Below, in pieces: positions 11,278-22,905 of a DNA stretch of 64,000 bases. Made by a program: the position numbers and the translations under genes. A model generated the notes under the pieces. The model was not told where the DNA came from and did not search any database. It saw only the letters and a program-made list of their open reading frames with translations. Positions within the stretch are counted from its first letter, which is position 1; the number at the start of each line of letters is the position of its first letter. This stretch comes from Artocarpus heterophyllus (Eukaryota; Streptophyta; Magnoliopsida; Rosales; Moraceae): the NCBI GenBank assembly GCA_025403435.1, contig CM046351.1:1709796-1773795 (forward strand), in the 5' to 3' direction.

Positions 11278-13789
11278 AATTATGAGTTCAAGTTCTTAAG
11301 TTTGAATGATGTGTCGAATAAATATTAGAACGACAATCAAAAAAACATGAAAATTGAGAGACCAAATCTAGACTCATGTTACACAAACTTAATAACACCA
11401 TTACTATGTATAGCGAAAAATATTACCAATAATATATTGGTTTGGACGCAAACAAAAATAGTATTAGATTACTTATTTGATTCTATAATTGTATTTTGTA
11501 TTTATATGAAGTTTATTCATAACATTGCTATCAATACAATTTTGTTGTTCTCTATCAAAGGATTCTTACAAAGTTTGATTATTTTTAGGAGATTTTTGTG
11601 ACATCATACAAACAACTATCCAACTATTTAACACATGATTCTGCATATCAAAATCATATTAAAATTAAAATTAAAATTAAAATTAATGTCAATTTTCTTA
11701 AAAAAATTAATGAAATTGATAGAAGAATGACAATTCATAACTGTGCAATATGTGTAGGAAATTATTTTGTATCATACCATACAACTCTCATTGTTTATTT
11801 AGCGAACATTGTTTAACAGACCATAAATTGCATTAACCAAAAGTTTTGCAAACTTAACAGATTTTGACACACGTGATGATTCATATCCGTGCATTACGTG
11901 CTAGATATTATTTTACACGTACCGCAATATTTATTTGTTCATTGGACAACTTTTTCAGAAGGGGAAATTTGTACATGTGAACAAAGGCTAATTTATTAAA
12001 CTATACAAAAAGTGTTTGACATAAGACAGTCTACATTATTATTTTAATTATAAATAATATAAAATTTTTACATATTACGGTAAAAAAAATATTACTATAG
12101 TATAAAGCTCTCATATGCTATAATAAAAATAGTTTTAACCAATAGTTTTTACCACCATGCTAAACATTCTAATAAAAAAAAAAAAAGAAGGGCAAAACCT
12201 CATTCTTGTTGTTCGAAAAATATAATCTAATCATTGTCTTTTAACTACCGTTTAATTTTTATTATTTCCTTTTTAAAGGGTTTATCTGGATTTGATTATT
12301 ATTATTATTATTATTTGTGAACAGATACAAACTTTTATAGTTATATGAAATGATGAATGAGAAGAGTGGGTAGGTTTTTTTTATTTTTTTGATTCACACT
12401 TATTTAACAAAAAAAAAAAAAAAACCCAGAGCATAATTCCAGAATCCCAACTCTAACGTGTTTAAAACTCACAACTAATCCATTATTTTTGGCAAATTAA
12501 TAATTGCCTCTTGCCCACCCCTTCCAAGCATTTGATGCCTGCATTTATTTGAATTGTTTTGACTTTGAAAGGGACTTGGTTTGTTGGTCACACAACATGA
12601 TTCTACATGCCACGTTACATATGAATGCCTCACAAGATTCAAAATTGGAATGAAGCTTTTCTATGGTTTTGTTTAAATAATAAAATAACAAAAGAAAAAA
12701 AAAAGATTTATGAATTGGCAATGTGAGTTGTTGAAATACTATTTGTGCTATTTAAGAACAGTGTCATTCTTTCTTGTGATTTTTTTTTTTAGTGGCGGAC
12801 CAAAAATATTGATTTATTAGGCTTTCAAGTACCATAATTAGTTGCACCACGCACATTAATTTGTTACACATTCCATGGTTGCTTATAAACTGCAAAAGTA
12901 ACACACAGAAGAGTTAATTGTTTTGAAAATTCTATATTAGGGTATAAAAAAAACTACCAATAGAATCCAAATTTAAACCTAAAATTATATTAAAATTACA
13001 TCATATTAAAAAAAGAATGACGGTATAACATGATGAAAATTGGACGATTCAAAACTATGCTTACCAATAACAGTTTTTTCCCCTTATTCTATCGAAGGGT
13101 GTCTTAAAAGATGTTTGACATATTAATTTAAACCAAAATTTTAAGATCAAATATTGTAGCAACTTTGTGTTTTATAATATCACAAGTGAGAGCTTTATAC
13201 TATTCTTGATTCAAATCAATACGCCAAACACTCAATTATTTTTTTTAATTTATTATTTTTTTGTAAGATATTTTAATGGTAGGGGTGTTTCTTTACCCCA
13301 CCATGACTATATGATAAACAAAATTTTGCTCGTCTCCTTTTTTCCAAATTACTTACACGTAAAGCTATATCAAAGAATAGTTGCTCTCACCGTGGGCAAC
13401 AATTGTGTGAAATGGGAGACAGAGAACCAGCTTTTGTGGCCAGTTTAGAGTGTTGTTTCTTATTGAACTTGACCCATTTTTATTTCTTGTAAGACCCAGT
13501 TGAACTTTTTGTAGCACTAACTCGGTTGGGCCTAATTTATGATACGTAGTTAAAGCCCAATCTAAGCTTGTTAAGGGTCTGCTTGACAGACATGAGTTCT
13601 GTACTATTGTCTGTTCAATCGTACCTCCTTGGAAAAAAGTTTCAAACATACCGCATTTAAAGATTATAAATATGCAATTGATCAGAAATATTTTAGAGAT
13701 AGATAAATAAGTGTTATTTAAGAGTGTTTTAGTCTTTTTGGCTAAAAAAATAGTATGAATCAAAAGAACAAAAATAAATGATAGAACAC

Positions 13790-14480
13790 AATGGCAACGA
13801 GATAGGGCAATGGAATGGGGCGAGGTATGCTTCCCCAAACCTCATACCCTACTACTCTTTTGTCCCCGTACCTACCCCACATCCACCTAGTTTAAGGTAG
13901 GGTCGGGGTCGAGAAATCTCCATCGGTGGAGCTATCCTCATATCTTACTCGTTTATCCATTTAGAGTTTTAGAATTATTGCAATATTATTAAACTTGAAT
14001 TAAATTCCATTAAGCAAATTGTAAAATTTAGTAACATAATCACTTATGTTTTATAAAATAAACTTTAAACAAAATCCAAACTCCATTAATATGAAATCTA
14101 AATTTATGAAATAAACCAAAACATTAAATACTAAAAACATTATTTTTTTTCCTTTGAATGTTTTGTTTATATTTTCATGCCAACTCCGTTACTTTATATT
14201 TATGTCCTTTAAATATATATATGTGTGTGTATGTAAGAAAAATAAAAAAATATATAATTGAGTTGGAGGTGGGGGCAAGGGCAAGGGCAAGGGCGAGGGC
14301 TAGGGCGAGGGCGAGGGCGAGGGTGGGGAGCTTTTCCCACCCCGCCCTTCCCCTCACTTGGGGGTTAATGTTAACCGCTATACCCATCCCCACTCCACAT
14401 GGTATCCCCAATACCCGCCCTATTAAGAACGGGTACCCGCTGGTATCTGTGCACACGGGTAAAAATGCCAATGCTAAATA
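13790..14480. mobile_element. GC-rich degenerate transposon relic
   Basis: Two GC-rich blocks (13800-13935 and 14265-14470) sit in otherwise very AT-rich DNA. They hold strings such as ccccgtacctacccc and gggtacccgct, and a GGGCGA/GGGCAA minisatellite at 14272-14325. The style resembles the GC-rich non-autonomous elements that are common in plant genomes. Ends and target duplications could not be fixed. The 113-codon frame with Ala-Arg repeats is caused by the minisatellite. Confidence 0.4.
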
Positions 14481-14522
14481 CAATAGTTATAGTAAATAGA
14501 TGATATACCATTTAATTTATCT

Positions 14523-14690
14523 GTTTATGTTTGGCTTAATAAGACAAATGACCTAATTATGTTTATTGAATTATAACATGACTCCAATTTGTAAATATTC
14601 TACAAATGTCTTAAAATGATGTCATTAAAATAATTATTATGTATTATATAGTAAAAATATGATATCTTTAAAATAATTACTATGCAATTA
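14523..14690 (+). repeat. Dispersed repeat, copy 1 (inverted partner at 21.54-21.73 kb)
   Basis: Sequence from cttaataagacaaatgac through acaaatgtcttaaaatgatg to the TATA-rich tail matches the reverse complement of 21540-21730 over most of its length with moderate divergence. The two copies lie in inverted orientation around the IRX9-SmF pair. No coding content; probably a small non-autonomous element. Confidence 0.6.
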
Positions 14691-14801
14691 ACGATATTTA
14701 TAAGATTTTTTGAATATTGTGTTAATTTTTAACTTCATAATAATAATTTGGTTACATATTGCAATTCTTGCTTTGTTTTGTTCTTTCTTTTGAATAAAAT
14801 T

Positions 14802-15020
14802 ATACTATATGGTAAAATTTTTACGATGGAGTTGATATATAACCAAATTTTCAGAATGTTGCAAAAAAAAAAATAAAATTAATAGTAATTATTATTATGA
14901 TATTATAAGTTTACTATATAATTCTTAGTAGTTAGTAATTGCTCTAATAATATTATTTTTGCAACATTTTAAACATTTTCATATTTCAAGTCTATAACAG
15001 AATTTTTGCCATGTAGTGTA
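14802..15020. mobile_element. MITE with TACACTACATGG-type terminal repeats
   Basis: Left end TATACTATATGGTAAAATTT and right end (reverse complement) TACACTACATGGCAAAAATT form imperfect terminal inverted repeats around 219 bp of AT-rich DNA. A related element starts near 47570 with GCACTACATGGCAAAATTAC. Non-coding. Confidence 0.6.
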
Positions 15021-15379
15021 ATTTAGATTTTTCTTTTTTTTTTCAAATATTTAAATTGACGAGTACATTATTTCTTAATTAGTTGCAAATATTGAATGTT
15101 CATTTTTTTTTTTTTGAGGAAGCAGTTTAGCACCATCGGATAAATCAAATATTATTATTGCTGGCTTTGTTTTCTACACAATGTGTTGGACAGAGTGTCT
15201 GAACGGTCTATTGAATCATGCTATAGATTTTTAAAAAAATCATAATTGTATCAAAGACCTTTCAAAAATTTATGAAGATAATTTTGAATCAATAAAATTG
15301 CCCAAAAAATAGTAAGAAAAAAAAATGGTATTCTCCAATCTTCACATTTGAACTATTATTCTTTGTTGAGTTTTTCTCT

Positions 15380-18207
15380 TTATCTTTGGTTGCCATCAAT
15401 CGAAGAAGCTTGAGGTGGCTTGCTTGGTGTCCTTTGAGTTGGTAAATGAAGACGCCAAATCATGATTTTTGAGCAGCCATTTGTTGGGATTCCTTTTATT
15501 TCAGTCTCGTCTTCAAGAACTACTTGCTTGACAAATTTGATAGAACTCTGAGTTGTAAAAATAAAAAATAGATATAAATAAAAACTAAATAAACAAAAAA
15601 AAGGTCTTCTTCTAGTAAGTAACATTGCTTGAATTAGTACTACTTGACAGTCATGATTAATTTAATTAATGTTGTAAAAATAATAAAAATTTCAAGTGTT
15701 ATAGTCTCACCAACTCAATGCTCATGCAAGTCTGTCAAAGCGGTTGGCCAAACGTCTATTCAACCTAACTTGCAAACACAAAGGGCCAAAAAAGGGACAA
15801 AATATTCTAGTGGTTTGGTACAAAATGGAAGCCAAGAAAGACCCCAACCAGAGCATCCCAAACCATGATTATCTTCACATTAATTTAGCAACTGCCCTTT
15901 GTCTTTTTTTGACATGAAAAGATAAGTTAAAAGTTATGTTACTCCACTTTTTTTTTGACAAAAAATGCTGGAACCCTTTTGCATTTTGTCTAGTTAGTAG
16001 TAGGTGAGAACTCAAAAAATAACTCTCGTTGAGTATCATTATTTAACCGTTAGACTTGTAGAAAACAGTAAATTCGATCGGATCTAACAGCTTTAAAACA
16101 TACACCATTAGCAGGATTTCCACTAAAGAAGTCCTCTTAGTAATAACTAATTGGTAGAAAACATTCACATGCTTTCACCATATTAGGCAATGCACGCCAT
16201 AGGTACGAGAGCATTTCCTTTCAGCATATAAAGATGATAGGAGTAACATTTACTCAACATAATATAGAAGTTGGAAAGAAGTAATAATAATATGAGATAA
16301 TTAATTTTTTTACTCGTATATCCTTTCATTATTATGTTCTACCTTAACACTTTTCCGACGTCTGGTTTATATTGAGTAAACGTCACGTTATATTTCTTAT
16401 TGTATATATTACGAGAAAAGGAAAATACTCGAGAGTACTATCGGTATTAAGCATTAGGATTAATAAAAGGTGAACTTCATCTGCGGCCTCACAACATCGG
16501 ATGCATCTATTAATGTGTGCTAGTGCTCTTAACACTATTTATGTTAGGAAGGGAACCATAACAAAAGCCTATATTATAACTTATAAATACCTGAGAGTTG
16601 CTTTGGACAGATGAAGTTCGACCCCATCTTTCTGGGTCCCAGAGGATTGAGCTGTTGAAGCCGAAGCTAGAAATGTGAATTGGAGGCTTTGAATCCTCAG
16701 TTTCACTATTGTTCATTTTTCTCAGATGCCATCCTATAACTTGTGAAGAATCACAAACAGGCCCTTCAATTATCACCTTATTCCTGTTTGCTGCAAGTAG
16801 TGCTATTGGCCACGTCCCAAATGCCCTGCAAATTAGTCAACCCAATCAACCCTTTTATTTTAACCCCCATAAAAGGTAATATTTGATTACAACCAAAGTC
16901 TTTTTTCCCAAAAAATAAAAAAAATAAAAAAGTTTCCTTCTCATCTGTTCCAGTTCATCAATGTGAAAACACTATTAGGGTGTTCGGAACTATAGTTTAA
17001 AACTACAGTTTGCAGTTCAAACCAATATTGATATAGTGTTTTTTCTTATAAAATTTGAATGCTGTAGTGTTTTTTAGTTCTAAAACTTGAGTTCCAAAAC
17101 TTCCTAAGGGTTGCTTGGTTCATAGGTTCAAACAACAGTTTAAACCTTTTGCTATGGTATGAATCAAATGGGCCCTAATACTTTCTAATATTGTTTTGCC
17201 AGATAAGATTTTTATCATTTTGACCACTATAAGCTATCAGGTAGTACTTAAAAATCATGGTGATACAAACAATGATAACAGATGAAACATACAATTCTAC
17301 TTTATAACGTTTATGATAAAATTTTCATAATGAATTGTGTCATTGTTTGTTTATTTGATATATATTTTCATTTGCATGAGAGACATTTTTGTTAAACGTA
17401 AAATATTCAAAACCAGCCCTTACAAAACTATGATGATCAAAATTTCCTTATGAATTCAAAATCTTTAAAGTTAAGGGATTAATAGGGTTTTTAAGCATAC
17501 TCAATTTCTCGGAGCTCGTCGAAGAATTCGAGATCATAGACATTGGAAAGGCCTGCAAAGTGGACAATCCCGCTTAGCCTGTGGTGCTCGATGTGCTTGA
17601 GCGCAACATTCCTTTGGTGATCAAGTTCAGCCCCAGTGTCCGTGAAATTCTCTTTGAACACCAAATGCCTGTACATGATACCCGTTTTTTGCAGCATTCG
17701 GGAGACTTCATCGGATTCGGTTTGGCCCTCCACAACAATCCACAACAATGGTGGTGAAACCAAGCCTATAGTGTTGGCCAGCCTTCTCAGAAGCACAGCT
17801 TGAGAAGACTTGTGCTTGGTGCTTGTTGGTGTGACTATGATCAAAAGCTTTCTCGGTGTCAAATCGGGTTTTTGATCTTCCTGTTGTTGTTGTCGTTCTT
17901 CTTCTTCTTCTGACAATTTCACCCTTTGGAGGTGCTCTAACTGAGGCCTGGCCTCAGGAAGAGCCGCCTCTGAAGGGGTTTCACCTGCATGGCTTGTAAT
18001 GGTTTGTTGAAACGTTTCAACCGGCGGATTCACCAGAGCAACCTCCGGCCTATTTGATGAAACAACATGGTTATAATGAGAGGAAACTGAGGACTTACTA
18101 GTTGGGAAAAAGCCAGTGAAGAACCCCATAACAAAGCACAAAGAGAAATGGACAATAGCCTTTTTCCATAGATGGGCTTTTTTTTTTGTTCTTTCCACTG
18201 ATCCCAT
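15380..18207 (-). CDS. IRX9: Probable beta-1,4-xylosyltransferase IRX9 (GT43)
   Basis: Works in the Golgi with IRX10 and IRX14 to lengthen the xylan backbone of secondary walls. Exons, read on the minus strand: 18207-17501, 16825-16591 and 15547-15380; all junctions are GT-AG with matching phase. The product is 369 aa, near the roughly 350 aa of Arabidopsis IRX9. The start MGSVERTKKKAHLWKK is the family N-terminus. A single membrane anchor lies at about residues 17-34, then a variable Glu/Gln-rich stem (about 95-115), then the GT43 domain from about 118 to the end. Where active GT43 enzymes have an acidic DxD, this protein has Gly-Leu-Ser (219-221, in HFAGLSNVYD); loss of DxD is typical of IRX9 proteins and suggests a structural role in the complex. 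Intron 1 holds a MITE-like insert (16975-17178). Confidence 0.95.
16975..17178. mobile_element. MITE-like insert in IRX9 intron 1
   Basis: Bounded by TTAGGG and CCCTAA, about 204 bp, with inner inverted and direct repeats around agtttaaactacagttt and tagtgttttttagttc. The TTAGGGTGTTCGG start recalls other GGGTGTTTGG-ended elements in this window. No coding content. Confidence 0.45.
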
Positions 18208-19383
18208 TATATGAACTCTTTTTTTGCGCGAAAAAAAATCTTAAACAATCTGAGGAGGTCCCAAATCTATAGTTATGATATGAGAAGCTGGCTAATTATC
18301 TTGGCAGAATATGGTTATAGAGAGCTAGAAACTTAGAAGACAAATATGTATATATAAGGTGGCAACGTACATTTGAATATTGAGAAGGTTATGGGAAAGT
18401 GGAACTTTTTACCAGAAATACGAAAGAAAAAGAGGCTTTTGATTGAAACTAGCAAGCTCAAAAATATTGGAGTGTTTGTGTGTGTGTGTTTTTGGCTGGT
18501 TTGGCACTGTTTGAGTTAGTTGTCCCTTAAAGTCAAAGAAAAATGGAAGAAGAATGATAGTGAAAGCTTGATTGTGGCAGCACCAAATCGTTTGTTGGGA
18601 TGGAACCCATCAACCAATTTATATAAATGGTTAATTTCTACTGGCTGATTGTTTTAGATCTAATGTGATTTAGGACTTGGGAGTCCATAATAAAGATTTT
18701 TAAATAAAATAAAATTTTAAGGGAAAAAACAAAAGAAGGATTAGGAGTGCTTTAAAGAGCATAGAATTCTTAACTTCCTCACCGCCCAAGTCTACCAAAA
18801 TGCTAACATTGTAAAAATGTGTCTATAAAACGTGTACCTTTTTTTTTTTTTTTCAATTGAACATTTAGGAGAATTGTAGTTTATAAGGATCGATGGAAAA
18901 GGGGTTGACCCATAAGACATCTAAGGTGAAATATGTAGTTATGTATCACATGAAAATTTTTCTTAATGTGGGTCCAACATTACACCAAAAACTGACTTGA
19001 AGATCAAGAACTGTTTGAGGATTTACACCTTCCATTATGATTATTGATGTAGAATTTTTAAAGATTGTTCAAACTCAAAGAAAGCCATTTGAGACAAAGA
19101 TATATATATGTATATATATATATATATTTATGTATGTATATTTGTGTGTGTGTGTGTATATTAAAAGTTTCATATCATGTAATTCCTATGCTAATGGAAT
19201 TTTCAATACTTTCAGATCATTTTAAGGAAACACTGATAATGGATCTTTGGTGGATACGTATCAAGTCAGTTAATAAACTTCAACATGAGCTCTACATTCA
19301 ATACAAGCACAAGGCAGTCATTAAAAGTTCAAAATAGCAAAGAAAGGAAAAACTTGAGAAACCATGGCTGCAAATGCCACTTC
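18208..19383. promoter_or_regulatory. IRX9 5' flank and spacer to SmF
   Basis: IRX9 reads leftward, so its promoter lies here. TATA-like sequences on the minus strand are at about 18346-18360 and 18618-18632. An ACCAAAT at 18582-18588 fits the secondary-wall MYB element consensus ACC(A/T)A(A/C)(T/C), which would suit a xylan gene; a 7-mer alone is weak evidence. A TG run is at 18475-18491 and a TA/TG microsatellite at 19100-19160. The rest, up to the SmF stop codon at 19384, shows no gene. Confidence 0.4.
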
Positions 19384-21268
19384 CTAATCGCGGTCAGCTT
19401 CTTCAATTTCTTCATCTTCTGGAACCCCACGAAGATAGAGAACATTGTTACATCTGCAGGAGAAGGACATTGAAAAAAAAAATGGTAAGTTTCCGACAAA
19501 CAGAACACAAATAAATGGCTTGACGACTTCAGGAAACGGACAGATTGTTTCGGTATAGGATGGAAAAAATAACAAAATGAAGAATAGCCAGGGGGCTTTG
19601 GTAGTTTAATGCAGTAAAGTTGATCCATAAAGTAATAGAACCAAAACCTACGAAATCACATATTAAGACGCAACCACAGATACAACACCAGAAAGCCCGT
19701 CAAAGGATAACTTCCCACAGCCAGAAGTCACTTTGCAAATTCCAAACCCAATAGTTTCAATGAGTTAATAAATCCCCTTCAAAATAATAAAAGCTAAAGC
19801 CTAAAAAACCACTATAAATCAGTCTCCTCTAATACCGTGCAAAAATTTCGACAAAAGCTGGGAGTTGAAGAGTAAATTAAGACTGTGTAAAAAATGATTA
19901 GTATCAATAAAGAAAACACCAACCAGAATTTTATAGACTGACACTTTCCCAGTATCACTCTACAATAAACAGCCAAAACTTATAACATAAACTAGATCTC
20001 TTTGATGAATGAAATACTGGTCCTAAATCAAGTTGACTCATGACAAAAGCAGGTATAAGTTCAGGGAAACATCCGACTGTCCCTTATATAATTTCGAATG
20101 CTGATTTGCTGAAAGTTTTCAGGGAAGTCATTTTCAACATTTTAACTCATTCCATATTGGGCCAAATGTTAAAGTAAAAGCAACTTTTCCTTATGGATAC
20201 TACAGCCAAAAAATAAACCTCAAAGAGATTTTTGTACATCTGACAAAGGTAACTCTACTATATAAGATAACGGATTTTATATACAAATGTTTGTTAGTTG
20301 AAAACATGGTCAAACAAACAAACTCCTGCTGAAATATGATATAAATAACGCATATCATATATGTAGGTCTTACATGTTAATTTTCCCTTCAAGACATGCT
20401 AAAATCTAAAAAAAAAAATTCACTCAAACATGAAGCGTAGTATGGGAGCAGCAACATTGACATGATATAAATACATGCATACATAGATATATATATACGT
20501 AGCAAAGAAATAGAGACAACATTCTAGTGCTTGGGAGAAAGTTAGTTACCTGATCAAAATTTCACCCAGATTTCCGGTGAATTGTCCATCGATATACTCT
20601 TCTGTATTGGCCAACTGCAGAAACGTTTTAACTCATCAGATTTTTCTAAAGTAACCAGCGCAAAAAGGTACAAAATTATGATTAAAAAAATCCTAAAATT
20701 CGGCCAAAAGAAGAGAAATTTTCCCATAAAAAATTAATCATAATCACATAATAGCAAGTGAAGCGCATAGAGCGACAAAATTTTGGACAATCCATTACCC
20801 ATCTAAAAGACACACACATATATATACATACATTATATATATCACAATCAAGCATCACAAAAATGAAATTTTTTACGCAAAAATTAAAAAGCTGATATTG
20901 TACTTGAAAATAGTACCTGCAAGTTCATGTAAGAATCCACAGAGACGAGAAAACCTGAACATAAACCAACAGAGTCGAGAATCAGGAAAATTACAAATTC
21001 ATCCCAAAGATGAAAAAAAAAGAAAAGAAAAAAGCAAAAAACCTTTGTACTCCATTCCCCACTTGAGTTTGACAATGACAGTCTTTCCAGTCAAATTGTT
21101 CAAAAAAGGTTTCGGATTAACTGGTATTGTCTGCAAAGATCCAAATACTATTTCATAATATCGGATACCAAAAGCAAATGTCCTAAAAATTCAAGTTTTA
21201 ATCTTTTTTTTTTCTTTACAAATTGAAACTAAGCGAGAGAGAGAGAATGGGAAGAAACTTACAGCCAT
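19384..21268 (-). CDS. Small nuclear ribonucleoprotein SmF
   Basis: One of the seven Sm proteins that form the ring on U1, U2, U4 and U5 snRNAs in the spliceosome. Exons on the minus strand: 21268-21263 (only Met-Ala), 21130-21043, 20954-20917, 20614-20550 and 19453-19384; all introns are GT-AG and phases fit. The product is 88 aa, the usual length for plant SmF. It opens [20 protein letters not shown], has the Sm1 motif at about residues 14-48 (with [17 protein letters not shown]) and the Sm2 motif at about 63-78 ([14 protein letters not shown]), and ends in an acidic tail ([12 protein letters not shown]). The first coding exon of six bases is easily missed by gene finders. No lesion seen. 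Confidence 0.96.
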
Positions 21269-21414
21269 TGACGAGCTTGGAGGAGAGTCGCTGAAGGGCG
21301 ATGTGCGTTTTCCCTCTCGGCTCTCTCTCCGCTTCTTCTGTATGCTTTGCAGGAAAATGACGCGAGGTTTTTAGGTTTTGTAGAGCTCTAAACGACAAGT
21401 CGTTAAGTTCTAGT

Positions 21415-21420
21415 TGGGCT
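21415..21420. promoter_or_regulatory. Site II-like TGGGCT element upstream of SmF
   Basis: TGGGCT lies about 150 bases upstream of the SmF start codon. TGGGC(C/T) site II elements, bound by TCP factors, are common in promoters of plant growth-linked housekeeping genes. An aacgacaagtcgtt inverted pair at about 21391-21404 lies next to it. Confidence 0.35.
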
Positions 21421-21539
21421 ACGGCTTGACATGAGCCCTGACGCTTTAAAGATGTCACTTTTTCTTACAAAAATAATATAAATAAGAAAAAATTGTAATA
21501 TTTGACTAAATTATTGTTATAAAATTAAAATCTAACATA

Positions 21540-21730
21540 ATATTTAAAATATTTTAAAATATTTTTAATGATATAGTAATTATTTTAATGATATTATATA
21601 TTGTAATATATAATTATATTAAATAATTTTAATGATATCATTACGAGACATTTGTAGAATTTTTATAAATTAGAGTCATATTTTAATTTAATAAACATAA
21701 TTGGGTCAATTATCTCATTAACTCTATAAC
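21540..21730 (-). repeat. Dispersed repeat, copy 2 (inverted partner of 14.5-14.7 kb)
   Basis: The reverse complement reads aattgacccaattatgttta, then ctacaaatgtctcgtaatga, matching 14523-14690 with scattered differences. Non-coding. Confidence 0.6.
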
Positions 21731-22905
21731 TAAAAAGTAAAAAATATATAGTATATTTGAAATTAAAATTAATTTTAATTATGTTTGTCAAACACTTTAT
21801 TAGAGGGGATTAAAATCGAAAAGTCACAAAAAAATAGAAAATATAAATTTTATAAATAATGAAATTATAATAATTATTTTGTAATTGTATAATATAAAAC
21901 GTCAAATAGTTATAAAAATTACTATATAATTTTGTTATTTTTAAAAAAATTTGAAAAAAAATTCTTTGTCTCAACTCTGCTTTTATAGACATCATGTAGC
22001 CTAAACTTTTACCTTTCTTTAGAGCATTAATACTTTTTTGTTAAGAGGAGAGAATTGATTAATATATGTTTTATATGTAAAAACGTTATTGTTATTTAAG
22101 TAAAAAAAGTGTAAACTTTAACAAAAATAAAAATAAATTGCGTAAGTAATGCTAATTGTTACTACGGTATTTCAGTGATTACAATAAGTAATGATAATTA
22201 TAAACACAAATTTATCATATAAATTGCGGCTCTAATTGTGTAAAAATTATCGGCTTCACAACTTTTTAAAATGTAAAGAATGTCCTTAACAAATTTCATT
22301 GTCGTTTTCTCGCTTAGTTAGACCTTTTGTTTTGAAGTCGTTTCGCACATGTCTTGTCGCTCCTTTGGTCGTCGTCGTTTTGGACTGCTCATGTTCAACC
22401 TCGATTCAAAAAAAAAAAATGATTACTCTTGATGATCGCAGAAACGAAACGTCGTTTACAGAAGAAAAATAAAAGACGCGTCGTTTACTCGAGAATTACA
22501 ATAAACGGCACGTCGTTAAAGTAAGACACTCCTATTATAAGAACTCAGGTTGGAAAAGGAAAGCATTCTTCTGCGCGGTAACCTGTCGTTTTTCTAAAAA
22601 AAATAAAAAAATAAAAAAACAAAAAGCAATAACATATTTGACATTAATTAATTTTTAATAATTTTTTAATTAAAAATAATATAAATTTTTTTATACTATA
22701 ATAAAAATAAAAAATTATTATAATATAAAACTTTTGTATATAATAATACCGATAATTTTAATATTTTAATTAGGATGCCAACACTGTCAAAAACTGCTAA
22801 GCCTTCTATGTTCACTAGCTCAGAGATTTTTATCGTCTCTCTTCATTCACAAACCAAAAATAAACCTCTCTCTTTGGCTTTCATGTAGAACAACGTCTAA
22901 AAGCC
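21731..22905. other. PPR 5' flank with CGTCGTTT/TGTCGTTT cluster
   Basis: AT-rich spacer. Between 22296 and 22590 there are about eight GTCGTT-type motifs (such as attgtcgttttc, gtcgtcgttttg, aacgtcgtttac, gcgtcgtttac, cacgtcgttaaag and cctgtcgttttt), mostly pointing the same way, a few hundred bases upstream of the PPR start codon. Pyrimidine-rich leader sequence follows at 22835-22880. An AT-rich MITE-like piece is at about 22630-22770. Confidence 0.5.

Larger units (their letters stand above)
11278..15379. other. AT-rich intergenic DNA with transposon relics
   Basis: No convincing gene. Contents: an ATTAAA run near 11655-11690; an AT-rich MITE-like stretch at about 12010-12180 resembling the copies at 43.1 and 45.6 kb; a TTA microsatellite near 12295-12315; a GC-rich relic at 13790-14480; a repeat at 14523-14690 shared in inverted orientation with 21.5-21.7 kb; and a MITE at 14802-15020. 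A 157-codon reverse-strand frame (13365-13838) has no recognisable motif. Confidence 0.6.

Noticed and set aside
12295..12315. TTA microsatellite, and similar simple repeats at 19100-19160, 26637-26656, 27025-27048 and 42207-42228
   Set aside because: Ordinary plant microsatellites, not worth separate findings.
13365..13838. Reverse-strand 157-codon frame
   Set aside because: No recognisable domain, no splice context, neighbouring DNA is transposon-like.
14158..14499. 113- and 102-codon frames with Ala-Arg or Ala-Leu repeats
   Set aside because: Arise from the GGGCGA minisatellite on both strands.
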